Assembly: GCF_042432495.1 (NCBI RefSeq)
Contig: NZ_JBHLXC010000002.1
Coordinates: forward strand, 930,001 to 994,000
Direction of reading: 5' to 3'
DNA: 64,000 bases
DNA from: Pseudochelatococcus lubricantis
Lineage (GTDB): Bacteria > Pseudomonadota > Alphaproteobacteria > Rhizobiales > Beijerinckiaceae
Position 1 is the stretch's first letter. Every line of letters starts with the position of its first letter. The position numbers and the translations under genes were made by a program. Shown here piece by piece: positions 56,671 through 64,000 of the stretch. The notes beneath the pieces are model-generated. The model was given only the letters and a program-made list of their open reading frames with translations. It had not been told where the DNA came from and did not search any database.

Positions 56671-57429
56671 ATGACGACACAGACCCTTCAGACGCTGGAA
56701 GCGCGGGATGTGCATGTCTCCTTCGGGGGTATCCGCGCCCTTTCCGGTGTTAACATGAAGCTCCGGCGCGGCGTCGTCTTCGGACTGATCGGGCCGAACG
56801 GCGCGGGCAAGACCACGATGGTCAACGTCCTGTCCGGTTTTCAGCGCCCAACCTCGGGCACGGTGAACCTCGACGGTGCCGACGCCTCCGGCATAGGCCC
56901 CCAGAAGATGGCGCGCGCCGGGATAGGGCGCTCGTTTCAGGCCGCGCGGCTCTTTCGCGACATGACGGTGGAGCAGAACCTCATGGTCGCGGCCTTCGGC
57001 GCCGGATTGCCGGCCGCCCGGGCGGCCCGCGCCGCGCACGAGATCCTGGAATGGATGGGGCTCGCCGCGGCGGCCGGAAAGCGCTGCGACACGCTTTCAT
57101 ACGGCGACGAGCGCCGGGTGAGCATCGCGCGGGCATTGGCGCTCGACCCGGCCTTCGTTCTGCTCGACGAGCCCGCCTCGGGCATGAACGACGCCGAGTG
57201 CGACGCGCTCATGCATACAATCGCGCATCTTCCGGCGCGCTTCGGCTGCGGCGTGCTGCTCATCGAGCACAACATGAAAGTCATCATGGGAGTCTGCGAC
57301 CGCGTGCATGTGCTCGACGGCGGCCGCAGCCTCGCCGAGGGCACCCCTGTCGAGGTGCAGAACGATCCGACTGTCCGGCGCGCCTATCTCGGCGAGAAAG
57401 CCGCGCCGACATCCGCCGCCCTCTTCTAG
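56671..57429 (+). CDS. livG: Branched-chain-amino-acid-type ABC ATPase, LivG-like
   Basis: 252 residues from MTTQTLQTLEARD, after GGAAAG. Walker A GPNGAGKTTMVNVLSG, a LivG-type Q-loop region FQAARLFRDMTVEQNLMVAAF, signature LSYGDERRVSIARAL, Walker B VLLDEPASGMN and LLIEHNMKVIMGVCDRVHVL. It pairs with LivF on the LivHM core. A repeat module begins in its stop codon. Confidence 0.9.
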   Translation: MTTQTLQTLEARDVHVSFGGIRALSGVNMKLRRGVVFGLIGPNGAGKTTMVNVLSGFQRPTSGTVNLDGADASGIGPQKMARAGIGRSFQAARLFRDMTVEQNLMVAAFGAGLPAARAARAAHEILEWMGLAAAAGKRCDTLSYGDERRVSIARALALDPAFVLLDEPASGMNDAECDALMHTIAHLPARFGCGVLLIEHNMKVIMGVCDRVHVLDGGRSLAEGTPVEVQNDPTVRRAYLGEKAAPTSAALF

Positions 57430-57485
57430 AGCGCGTTCCGATCAGATGGAACATCTGATCGATCAGAATTCGCTCAAGATAAGGA
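57428..57485 (+). repeat. Intergenic repeat module, intact copy
   Basis: GAGCGCGTTCC, then a 9-bp stem GATCAGATG (57440-57448) and CATCTGATC (57452-57460) around GAA, then GATCAGAATTCGCTCAAGAT and AAGGATTCC. It starts in the livG stop codon and lies inside the operon. Confidence 0.8.
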
Positions 57486-57502
57486 TTCCAGGGGGCTTGC
57501 CA

Positions 57503-57540
57503 GAGCGGAATGAGCCTGCCGTCGAGACGTCATTCCGCTC
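57503..57540. repeat. Perfect 11-bp inverted repeat between livG and livH
   Basis: GAGCGGAATGA (57503-57513) and TCATTCCGCTC (57530-57540) with a 16-base loop. It is the hairpin partner of the module just upstream. It could attenuate expression within the operon or stabilise the mRNA; no T run follows. Confidence 0.7.
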
Positions 57541-57615
57541 CGTCGCTTTGTTGACGCACGATCTCTTTCCGGAAGGCGGGAGCCGCTTCCGGGATATCGA
57601 TCCAGGAGAACGTCA

Positions 57616-58530
57616 GTGTCCAATATCGTCCAGATTCTGGCGGATGCGATCTCGCTCGGCAGCCTCTACGCGCTGGTCGCTCTCGCCATCGGGCTGGTCT
57701 TCGGGGTGATGAAGCTCATCAACTTCGCCCAGGCCGACTATATCACCATTGGTGCCTATGCACTGGTCGTCCCCAGCGCCAGCGTCACACCCGTGCTGTT
57801 GCTCGGCGCCCTGCCGGTCGCGCTCATGGTGCCGGGGGTCATGCTCGTGGTGACGCTGCTCGCGCTCGCCACCGAGCGGCTCGCCTTCCGCCCCATGCGT
57901 AACGCCAATCCGGCGACGCTGCTCATCTCGTCCTTCGCGGTGAGCTACTTCCTGCAGCACCTCGTGATGATGGTCCACACGGGCCGACCGAAATCCGTGG
58001 GCATCGGCAACAGCCTTGCGGGGGCGGTCGAGGTGCTGGGTGTCCGCCTGCCGGGTAACCAGATCCTGACCATGGCCGTCGCGGCCGTGCTGCTGGTGGC
58101 GCTGGTGTTCTTCCTGAAGAAGACACCCATGGGCATCCAGATGCGCGCCGCAGCGGAGAACTTCCAGATGGCGCGTCTCATGGGCGTGCGCGCCAACCGC
58201 GTCATCGCCGTGGCGTTCGTCATGAGCGGCATCATGGCGGCAACGGTCTCGCTGCTGCTCGTGATCCAGACTGGCACGCTCGATATCCGCATGGGCTTGA
58301 TGCCGGTGATCTTCGCCTTCTTCGCCACCGTCATCGGCGGCATGGGCTCGCTTCCCGGAGCGGCGCTCGGCGGCTTCATCGTGGGCTTCATCTCGGTGCT
58401 GCTGCAGGCATTCCTGCCGGCCGAGCTGCGCGCCTTCCGCGATGCGGGCGTCTTCCTGCTGGTGATTCTGATCCTGCTGGTGCGGCCCCAGGGCCTGATT
58501 GTTGACCGCGCCGCAAAGGAGCGTGTGTGA
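57616..58530 (+). CDS. livH: Branched-chain-amino-acid-type permease, LivH-like
   Basis: 304 residues from a GTG (57616), with CAGGAGAACG before it. Eight or so membrane helices; the LivH motif is at GSLYALVALAIGLVFGVMKLINFAQADYITIG, and GSLPGAALGGFIVGFISVLLQAFLPAELRAFRDAGVFLLVILILLVRPQGL closes the protein. The stop overlaps the livM start (TGATG). Confidence 0.92.
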   Translation: MSNIVQILADAISLGSLYALVALAIGLVFGVMKLINFAQADYITIGAYALVVPSASVTPVLLLGALPVALMVPGVMLVVTLLALATERLAFRPMRNANPATLLISSFAVSYFLQHLVMMVHTGRPKSVGIGNSLAGAVEVLGVRLPGNQILTMAVAAVLLVALVFFLKKTPMGIQMRAAAENFQMARLMGVRANRVIAVAFVMSGIMAATVSLLLVIQTGTLDIRMGLMPVIFAFFATVIGGMGSLPGAALGGFIVGFISVLLQAFLPAELRAFRDAGVFLLVILILLVRPQGLIVDRAAKERV

Positions 58531-59612
58531 TGTCTGTTTCGCCCCTTTCCCCCCATGCCCCGGCGACGACGGACCGGGGCCCGGCCGGGCGCCTGCTCCG
58601 CTGCTGGTTTCCGATCCTCGCCCTGATCGTGCCGCTGTTCGCCGTCGCGATCGTGAGCGATCTCGCGGGCTCGGTGATGATCCAGCGCACGGTCACGGAG
58701 GCGCTGATCCGCATTGTCGTGGTGGTCGGCATCTATGTCTTCGTCGGCAACACGGGTGTCATCTCCTTCGGCTCGGTGACCTTCATGGCCATCGCCGCCT
58801 ATGCAACCGGCTGGCAGACCTGCTGCGAGGCGCTCAAGCCGATTACGATGCCGGGCCTGCCCGAGTTCCTGCGCGACCACAGCTATTCGCTGTTTCCGGC
58901 GGCGCTCGCCGCGGTGGCGCTGGCGGCGCTGGCGGCTTTCGTCACCGGCCTGCTCCTGATGCGGATGAGCGGCCTTGCCGCCTCCATATCCACGCTCGCC
59001 GTACTGTTCATCGTGAACGTGGTCTATTCCAACTGGGATAGCGTCACGATGGGAACCGCCTCGATGGTCGGCCTGCCGCGCTACGTGACGCTCTGGGTCG
59101 CGCTCGGGGCGGCGGTCCTCGCCATCGTGGTGGCATGGCTCTACCAGTCGTCCCGCTTCGGACTCGCGGTGCGCGCCACCCGTGCCGACGAGGTGGCGGC
59201 CGCGGCCTGCGGCGTGTCGCTCTACCGGGCGCGCCTGCTGGCCTTCACCCTGTCTGGAGCGCTCATGGGACTGGGCGGTGTGCTGACGGCGCATTTCCTC
59301 GGCACGGTCTCGATCAACTCCTTTTTCCTGAAGCTCACCTTCATCGCGCTCGCAATGCTGGTCGTGGGTGGCATGGGAAGCCTCGCCGGCGCGGTGGCGG
59401 GCGTGGTCGTGACGAGCGTCGTGATCGACGTCTTCCGCCGCCTGGAAAGCGGCTTCTCCATCGCGGGCGCGAACTGGTCGCTTCCCGCGGGCACCCAGGA
59501 GCTGGTCCTGGCGGGCGTGATGCTGCTGATCCTCATCTACCGCAAAGATGGGCTCATGGGCGGGCGCGAGTTCCATTGGCCCAGCAATAGGGGCAAGATC
59601 GCCGGAACGTAG
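58530..59612 (+). CDS. livM: Branched-chain-amino-acid-type permease, LivM-like
   Basis: 360 residues from the ATG at 58530, which overlaps the livH stop; a GTG at 58527 is also in frame. About nine helices, with GNTGVISFGSVTFMAIAAYATGW, GLAVRATRADEVAAAACGVSLYRARLLAFTLSG and ALAMLVVGGMGSLAGAVAGVVV characteristic of LivM. Forms the transmembrane core with LivH. 25 bp before the regulator gene. Confidence 0.9.
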   Translation: MSVSPLSPHAPATTDRGPAGRLLRCWFPILALIVPLFAVAIVSDLAGSVMIQRTVTEALIRIVVVVGIYVFVGNTGVISFGSVTFMAIAAYATGWQTCCEALKPITMPGLPEFLRDHSYSLFPAALAAVALAALAAFVTGLLLMRMSGLAASISTLAVLFIVNVVYSNWDSVTMGTASMVGLPRYVTLWVALGAAVLAIVVAWLYQSSRFGLAVRATRADEVAAAACGVSLYRARLLAFTLSGALMGLGGVLTAHFLGTVSINSFFLKLTFIALAMLVVGGMGSLAGAVAGVVVTSVVIDVFRRLESGFSIAGANWSLPAGTQELVLAGVMLLILIYRKDGLMGGREFHWPSNRGKIAGT

Positions 59613-59637
59613 CCCACTCCGACGGAGACATTCTTAA

Positions 59638-60372
59638 ATGAGCCAGACCCTTGGAAGCGAAGGACGAATTTCGGCCGAGTACAGCGCGGCGCGCCTCGAC
59701 AACCGCATGCTCTCGGACCAGGTGGCGAGCTTCCTGATTCGCGAGATCATGCTCGGCAAGCTGAAGCACGGCCAGCGCATCAACGAGGCGGAGATCGCGC
59801 GTCATCTCGGCATCAGCCGCAACCCCATCCGCGAGGCGGTGCGGCGGCTGGAGGAGCGGGGTGTGCTGGTCTCGGCGCCGCGCCGCGGCACTTTCGTGCG
59901 TACCTTCACGAAGAAGGACATCGACGACATCTTCGCATTCCGGCTGCTGGTCGAGAACTTCGCGCTCGAAAACGGCCTGGCCGCGATGACGGACGCGCAT
60001 CTGCGCGAGATCACCTCCTATGCCGTGGCCATGGAAGACGCCGCGCGTAACAACGACGAAATCGCGCTGGTGGAGAACGATCTCGCCTTTCACCTCGCGC
60101 TCTGCAAGCTCTCCGACAATCACCAGACCCTGCATGCCTTTCTCAATATCCAGGCCGAGCTGCAGTTGGTGATCACCATGGCTGAACAGCGTTTCGAGAC
60201 GCTGGAGGAAGCGGCGACGGACCATTGGCCCGTGGTGCGCGCGCTGGAGACGCGCGACCTCGACAAGGCCCGCACGGCCCTTCGCGAACACATCGAGGAT
60301 TCCTGGAGCCGGCTGGCGGACGTCTACGAGCGACATGATGCCGGCTCAACACCACCACCCAAGCCAGACTGA
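59638..60372 (+). CDS. GntR-family regulator with FCD ligand domain
   Basis: 244 residues. The winged helix (about 25-95) shows INEAEIARHLGISRNPIREAVRRLEERGVLVSAPRRGTFV; the FCD domain follows, with its metal/ligand residues in ENDLAFHLALCKLS and ATDHWPVVRALETRDLDKARTALREHI. FadR-subfamily proteins are usually substrate-responsive repressors of nearby catabolic genes. It probably binds the duplicated 16-bp site upstream of the operon. Within the operon, between livM and hyuA. Confidence 0.9.
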   Translation: MSQTLGSEGRISAEYSAARLDNRMLSDQVASFLIREIMLGKLKHGQRINEAEIARHLGISRNPIREAVRRLEERGVLVSAPRRGTFVRTFTKKDIDDIFAFRLLVENFALENGLAAMTDAHLREITSYAVAMEDAARNNDEIALVENDLAFHLALCKLSDNHQTLHAFLNIQAELQLVITMAEQRFETLEEAATDHWPVVRALETRDLDKARTALREHIEDSWSRLADVYERHDAGSTPPPKPD

Positions 60373-60385
60373 AAGGAATGAGGCC

Positions 60386-62410
60386 GTGAGCACAATCATC
60401 GGCATCGATATCGGCGGGACTTTCACGGACTTCGTGTCCTATGATACCGACACCGGCCATATCGAGAACTGGAAGAACCTCACCACCCCCGCCGAGCCGA
60501 TCGTCGGCGTCATGGAAGGACTGGGCAAGCTTGACGATCTCGGCGTCGTCAGCAAAGCGCGCCTCGGCACCACCATCGCCACAAATGCCCTGCTGACGCG
60601 CCGCGGCGCCAAGGTCGCCTACATCACCACGCAGGGGTTCCGCGACGTGCCCTTCATCCAGCGTGGCGACCGGCGCAGCCACTACGACATCACCTGGATC
60701 AAGACGCGCCCGCTCGTCGCCCGCGCCGACTGCCACGAGGTCGCGGAGCGGCTGACCGCCAAGGGCGCGGTGCACACGCCTCTCGACGAGGAGGCGGTGC
60801 GCGAGCTGGCGGCCAGGATCCGCGCCGACGGCACGATCGAGGCCGTGGCGGTCTGTACGCTCTTTTCCTACATCGACCCGGGCCATGAGCAGCGCATCCG
60901 CGAAATCCTGACGGAGGAACTGCCCGGCATGCCGATCTCGATTTCCTACGACGTGTTGCCTAAATGGAAGGAATACGACCGCGCCTCGACCACCATCGCC
61001 GACGCCTATCTCAAGCCGGTCGTTTCCGAGAACTTCCGCGAGATGAAAGCCCGTTTCGCGCAGGCGGGCATCGGCAGCAAGGTCGGCGTGATCAAGTCGA
61101 ACGGCGGCGAGGCCACGCTCGCGGGGGCCGCCGACGCGCCGGTGCAGATAACTCTTTCCGGCCCCACGGGCGCCGTGGTCGCCACGCGCATCATGTCGGA
61201 ACTCACCGGCATTCCGAACCTCGTCGTCTTCGACATGGGCGGCACCTCCACCGACTGCTCCACGGTGGTCGCCGGCAAGGAGCACGTCACCACGAGCTTC
61301 GAGATCGAATGGGGCATCCCGATCCAGATACCCATGATCGACATTCACACCATCGGCGCGGGCGGCGGCTCGATCGCATGGATCGATAAGGGCGGCATGC
61401 TGCGCATGGGGCCGCAATCGGCTGCCGCAGTGCCGGGCCCGGCCTGCTACGGCCGCGGCGGCACCGACGCGACCGTGACCGATGCCAACGTGGTTCTGGG
61501 CCGCATTTCGCCCGACAACTTTCTCGGTGGCCAGATGAAGCTGGACGCCGCCGCCGCCCGCGCGGCCGTCGCGCGCGTGGCCGAAAAGCTCGGCATGGAC
61601 GTGGACGAGTGCGCCTTCGCCATGGTCCAGATCGCCAACAACAACATGCTGGGCGCGCTGCGCGCTGTCCTTCTGCAGCGCGGCCTCGACCCGCGTGATT
61701 TCACGCTCGTCGCTTCCGGCGGCGCGGGGCCGGTCCACATCTGCGATCTCATGGAGATCGCGGGCATTCCGCAGGGCCTTGTCCCGAACTATCCCGGCCA
61801 GTTCTCGGCTTTCGGTTTCATCATGACCGACGCTCGCGTCGACCGGCATCGCACCGTGCAGCAAATCTCGAAATACTTCGACGGGGAGCGCGCCACCCGC
61901 GCCATGACCGAGCTGGTCGAGGGGGCGATCGATGAGCTGAAATCGCAGGGCTACACGCAGCGCATCGAGATCCACCGCTCGATCGAGGCGCGCTACATGG
62001 GGCAGAACCACGAACTCGAACTCTCCTTTCCGGCCGACGAGTTCAGCGAGGACAACATCGCCGACATGTGGGAACGTTTCCACAGGGAGCATGAGGCCCG
62101 CTTCGGCTTCTCGATCCCCGGCGAGACTATCGAGACGGTGAATCTCAAGGTCGTGGCTGTAGCCGTTTCCGACAAGCCGGAGATGCGCGAGCTGCCGGTG
62201 ACGGACGCGCCGCCGCAGCCTGCCTCGCGCCGCAAGGTGCACTTCGCCGACGGCTGGCACGAGGTGCCGGTCTACGACCGCGCGACCTTCCGGCAGGGAG
62301 ACAGGATCGCCGGCCCCGCCGTGGTCGAGGAAAGCGCCTCCGTGACCATCCTTCAGCCCGGCCAGGCGCTTGGCGTCGACCGCATCGGCAACCTGATCAT
62401 CTCCGCCTGA
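60386..62410 (+). CDS. hyuA: Hydantoinase/oxoprolinase subunit A
   Basis: 674 residues from a GTG at 60386, with GGAATGAGG upstream; the earlier in-frame ATG (60335) overlaps the regulator gene. The N-terminal Hydant_A_N domain starts IIGIDIGGTFTDFVSYD; IDIHTIGAGGGSIAWID, GGTSTDCS and PACYGRGGTDATVTDANVVLGR are hydantoinase A hallmarks. With HyuB it hydrolyses cyclic imides or amides (hydantoins, 5-oxoproline, acetone-carboxylase-like relatives), usually with ATP. Followed 14 bp later by hyuB. Confidence 0.92.
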   Translation: MSTIIGIDIGGTFTDFVSYDTDTGHIENWKNLTTPAEPIVGVMEGLGKLDDLGVVSKARLGTTIATNALLTRRGAKVAYITTQGFRDVPFIQRGDRRSHYDITWIKTRPLVARADCHEVAERLTAKGAVHTPLDEEAVRELAARIRADGTIEAVAVCTLFSYIDPGHEQRIREILTEELPGMPISISYDVLPKWKEYDRASTTIADAYLKPVVSENFREMKARFAQAGIGSKVGVIKSNGGEATLAGAADAPVQITLSGPTGAVVATRIMSELTGIPNLVVFDMGGTSTDCSTVVAGKEHVTTSFEIEWGIPIQIPMIDIHTIGAGGGSIAWIDKGGMLRMGPQSAAAVPGPACYGRGGTDATVTDANVVLGRISPDNFLGGQMKLDAAAARAAVARVAEKLGMDVDECAFAMVQIANNNMLGALRAVLLQRGLDPRDFTLVASGGAGPVHICDLMEIAGIPQGLVPNYPGQFSAFGFIMTDARVDRHRTVQQISKYFDGERATRAMTELVEGAIDELKSQGYTQRIEIHRSIEARYMGQNHELELSFPADEFSEDNIADMWERFHREHEARFGFSIPGETIETVNLKVVAVAVSDKPEMRELPVTDAPPQPASRRKVHFADGWHEVPVYDRATFRQGDRIAGPAVVEESASVTILQPGQALGVDRIGNLIISA

Positions 62411-62424
62411 GAGGAGCCCGCACC

Positions 62425-64000
62425 ATGGATTTCGTGACGATGAACATCCTCGATTCGGCGATGGTATCCATCTGCCGGGAAATGGGGATCACCCTCATGA
62501 AGACGTCCTACTCGACGATCTTCAACGAAGCGCTCGACTTCACCTGCGGTCTTGCCGACATGAGCGGCGACATGATCGCCGTGGCCGACTACTGCCCGGC
62601 CCAGATCGGCGGCATGCCGCTTCTGGTGAAGTCCTGCCTCAAGGAAATCCCGATCGCCGAGCTGGAGGAAGGGGATATCATCCTCCATAACGATCCCTAT
62701 CGGGGCGGCCTGCATACGCCGGAACACACTTTCTTCAAACCGATCTTCGTCGAGGGCGAGGTCATGGGCTTTGCGGTCGCCATCGGCCACATCGCTGAGG
62801 TCGGAGGCATGGCGCCCGGCGGTTTCTGCGGCGAGGCGACGGAGATCTTTCAGGAAGGCCTGCGCATCCCCCCGGTCAAGATCGTCAAACGCGGCGTCGA
62901 CAACGTCGAGGTGTGGAAGCTGCTGCTGGCGAACGTGCGCACCCCGCGTGTGAACTACGGCGACCTCAAGGCCCTTATCGCTGCCGTCGATCTCGGGGAA
63001 AGGCAGATGCGCGGCATCTACGCCAAGTACGGCAAGGAGAAGATCCGCGAGACCGTCGCCGACCTGCTGCTCTACTCCGAGCGCCGCATGCGTGCCGAAC
63101 TGGAGGCCATTCCCGACGGCATCTATTCCTTCCACGATTTCGTGGAAAGCGACGGCGTCGACTCTGACAGGCACTATCGCATCCAGGTCGAGGTTCACAA
63201 GAAGGGGGGCTCGATCATCGTCGACTACCACGGCTCCTCGCCACAGGCGGCGGGTCCGATCAATGCGACGCTGGGCGTTGCGACGTCGGCGGCCTACAAC
63301 GCCGTGCTGCACATGACCGACCCGACGATCCCGCGCAACTCCGGCTGCTTCCGCCCGATCGAGGTTATGGCCCCTCCCGGCACCATCGTGAACGTGGACT
63401 TCCCCGCGCCCGAGGTGGGCGGCAACACGGAGACGCATCCGCGCATCGTCGGCACCATCCTGGGCGCCATGCACAGTGCCGTGCCGAACCGTGTCATGGC
63501 GGCGGAAGGCGCCACGCACTGCAATTTCGTCTTCGGCGGGGTCGATGCGGAAACGGGCGAGTACTTCGCCTGCTACGATCTCGAAGGCGTGGGCTGGGGC
63601 GGCCGCGCCTTCGCGGACGGTAACGACGCGGTCGACTCCATCAACGGCAACTGCCGCATCACGCCGGTGGAGGTTTACGAGACCCGCTTCCCGTGGCTCA
63701 TCGAAGGCCTCGCCTTCAATGTCGACTCCTGCGGGGCGGGCGAGTACCGCGGGGGCGTGGGCTATACCAAGCAGATGCTCTGCGTGAACAGGGAAATCAT
63801 CTGCTCGCAGATGACGGACCGGCACGTGCTGCCCCCGTGGGGCCTTGAGGGCGGCCTTGAGGGCGGGTGCGGCGCCACGCTGGTGCAGAAGGCCGGCCGT
63901 GACGACTGGCAGACGATGCGCGATGCCTACGGCAAGCCGTCGACCAGCCGCTATTCGAACGTCGCCATCAAGGAAGGCGATCGCGTACGTCTCGTCATGC
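62425..64000 (+). CDS. hyuB: Hydantoinase/oxoprolinase subunit B, cut by window end
   Basis: At least 525 residues, open to the last base. The start ATG follows GAGGAG. Family marks are MVSICREMGITLMKTSYSTIFNEALDFTCGL, ILHNDPYRGGLHTPEHTFFKPIFVEG, and GRVWGGRAFADG-type sequence near 63590. It is the second subunit of the HyuAB enzyme. Closes the visible part of the cluster; further catabolic genes may follow. Confidence 0.9.
   Translation, partial: MDFVTMNILDSAMVSICREMGITLMKTSYSTIFNEALDFTCGLADMSGDMIAVADYCPAQIGGMPLLVKSCLKEIPIAELEEGDIILHNDPYRGGLHTPEHTFFKPIFVEGEVMGFAVAIGHIAEVGGMAPGGFCGEATEIFQEGLRIPPVKIVKRGVDNVEVWKLLLANVRTPRVNYGDLKALIAAVDLGERQMRGIYAKYGKEKIRETVADLLLYSERRMRAELEAIPDGIYSFHDFVESDGVDSDRHYRIQVEVHKKGGSIIVDYHGSSPQAAGPINATLGVATSAAYNAVLHMTDPTIPRNSGCFRPIEVMAPPGTIVNVDFPAPEVGGNTETHPRIVGTILGAMHSAVPNRVMAAEGATHCNFVFGGVDAETGEYFACYDLEGVGWGGRAFADGNDAVDSINGNCRITPVEVYETRFPWLIEGLAFNVDSCGAGEYRGGVGYTKQMLCVNREIICSQMTDRHVLPPWGLEGGLEGGCGATLVQKAGRDDWQTMRDAYGKPSTSRYSNVAIKEGDRVRLVM

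Noticed and set aside
60173..62260. 695-codon antisense frame over hyuA
   Set aside because: Shadow; hyuA is complete and co-directional with its operon.

Overview
This is a GC-rich (about two thirds G+C), gene-dense chromosomal segment of an alphaproteobacterium, most likely of the order Hyphomicrobiales (Rhizobiales). The evidence is the gene content: ChpT of the CtrA phosphorelay, a PodJ-like polarity protein, the DUF1134 envelope protein EipA, DUF1214/DUF1254 and DUF6460 proteins, a eukaryote-type NADP isocitrate dehydrogenase, and OpgG/OpgH. I cannot name a genus. No rRNA, tRNA, CRISPR array, transposase or phage gene was seen.

Layout. 1-9 kb is core metabolism: DUF1214/DUF1254 pair, ABC-F ATPase, rRNA methyltransferase, HD phosphohydrolase, tag, ygfZ, argG, aroA, cmk. 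9-15.6 kb holds a CorA/ZntB-type transporter, mgsA, a coiled-coil membrane protein, eipA, cysQ, chpT and a flavoprotein. 15.8-17.3 kb is a two-gene type II restriction-modification unit (MT-A70 methyltransferase plus BglII-like endonuclease) set between core genes. 17.4-22.6 kb has recO, parC and a secreted alkaline phosphatase with a possible Pho box and a strong terminator. 22.8-25.3 kb is a three-gene ABC exporter-like unit whose permease carries a His/Asp-rich loop, probably metal related. 25.4-34.3 kb is mixed: phosphoesterase, SCO, glycosyltransferase, orphan binding protein, hydrolase, response regulator, short PodJ-like protein. 34.7-44.9 kb is guaB, rsmB-like, small kinase, der, a YfgM-like protein, nudC, a 50-residue membrane protein behind an RNA hairpin, icd and an L,D-transpeptidase. 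45-53 kb is opgH-opgG and glmU-glmS.

53.2-64 kb looks like one divergently transcribed catabolic island. On the left arm are livF and a 2-hydroxyglutarate-oxidase-like flavoprotein. On the right arm are a LivK-type binding protein, livG, livH, livM, a FadR-type GntR regulator, hyuA and hyuB (cut by the window end). A 16-bp sequence occurs twice in the divergent promoter region and is a candidate operator. The unit probably imports and hydrolyses a cyclic amide such as a hydantoin or oxoproline.

The least conventional signals are non-coding. One is a mosaic of short intergenic palindromes: a shared module followed each time by a different perfect hairpin, with a compensated stem and one copy that has lost the segment between short direct repeats. 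The other is a nested hairpin that partly covers the Shine-Dalgarno sequence of the 50-residue membrane protein.
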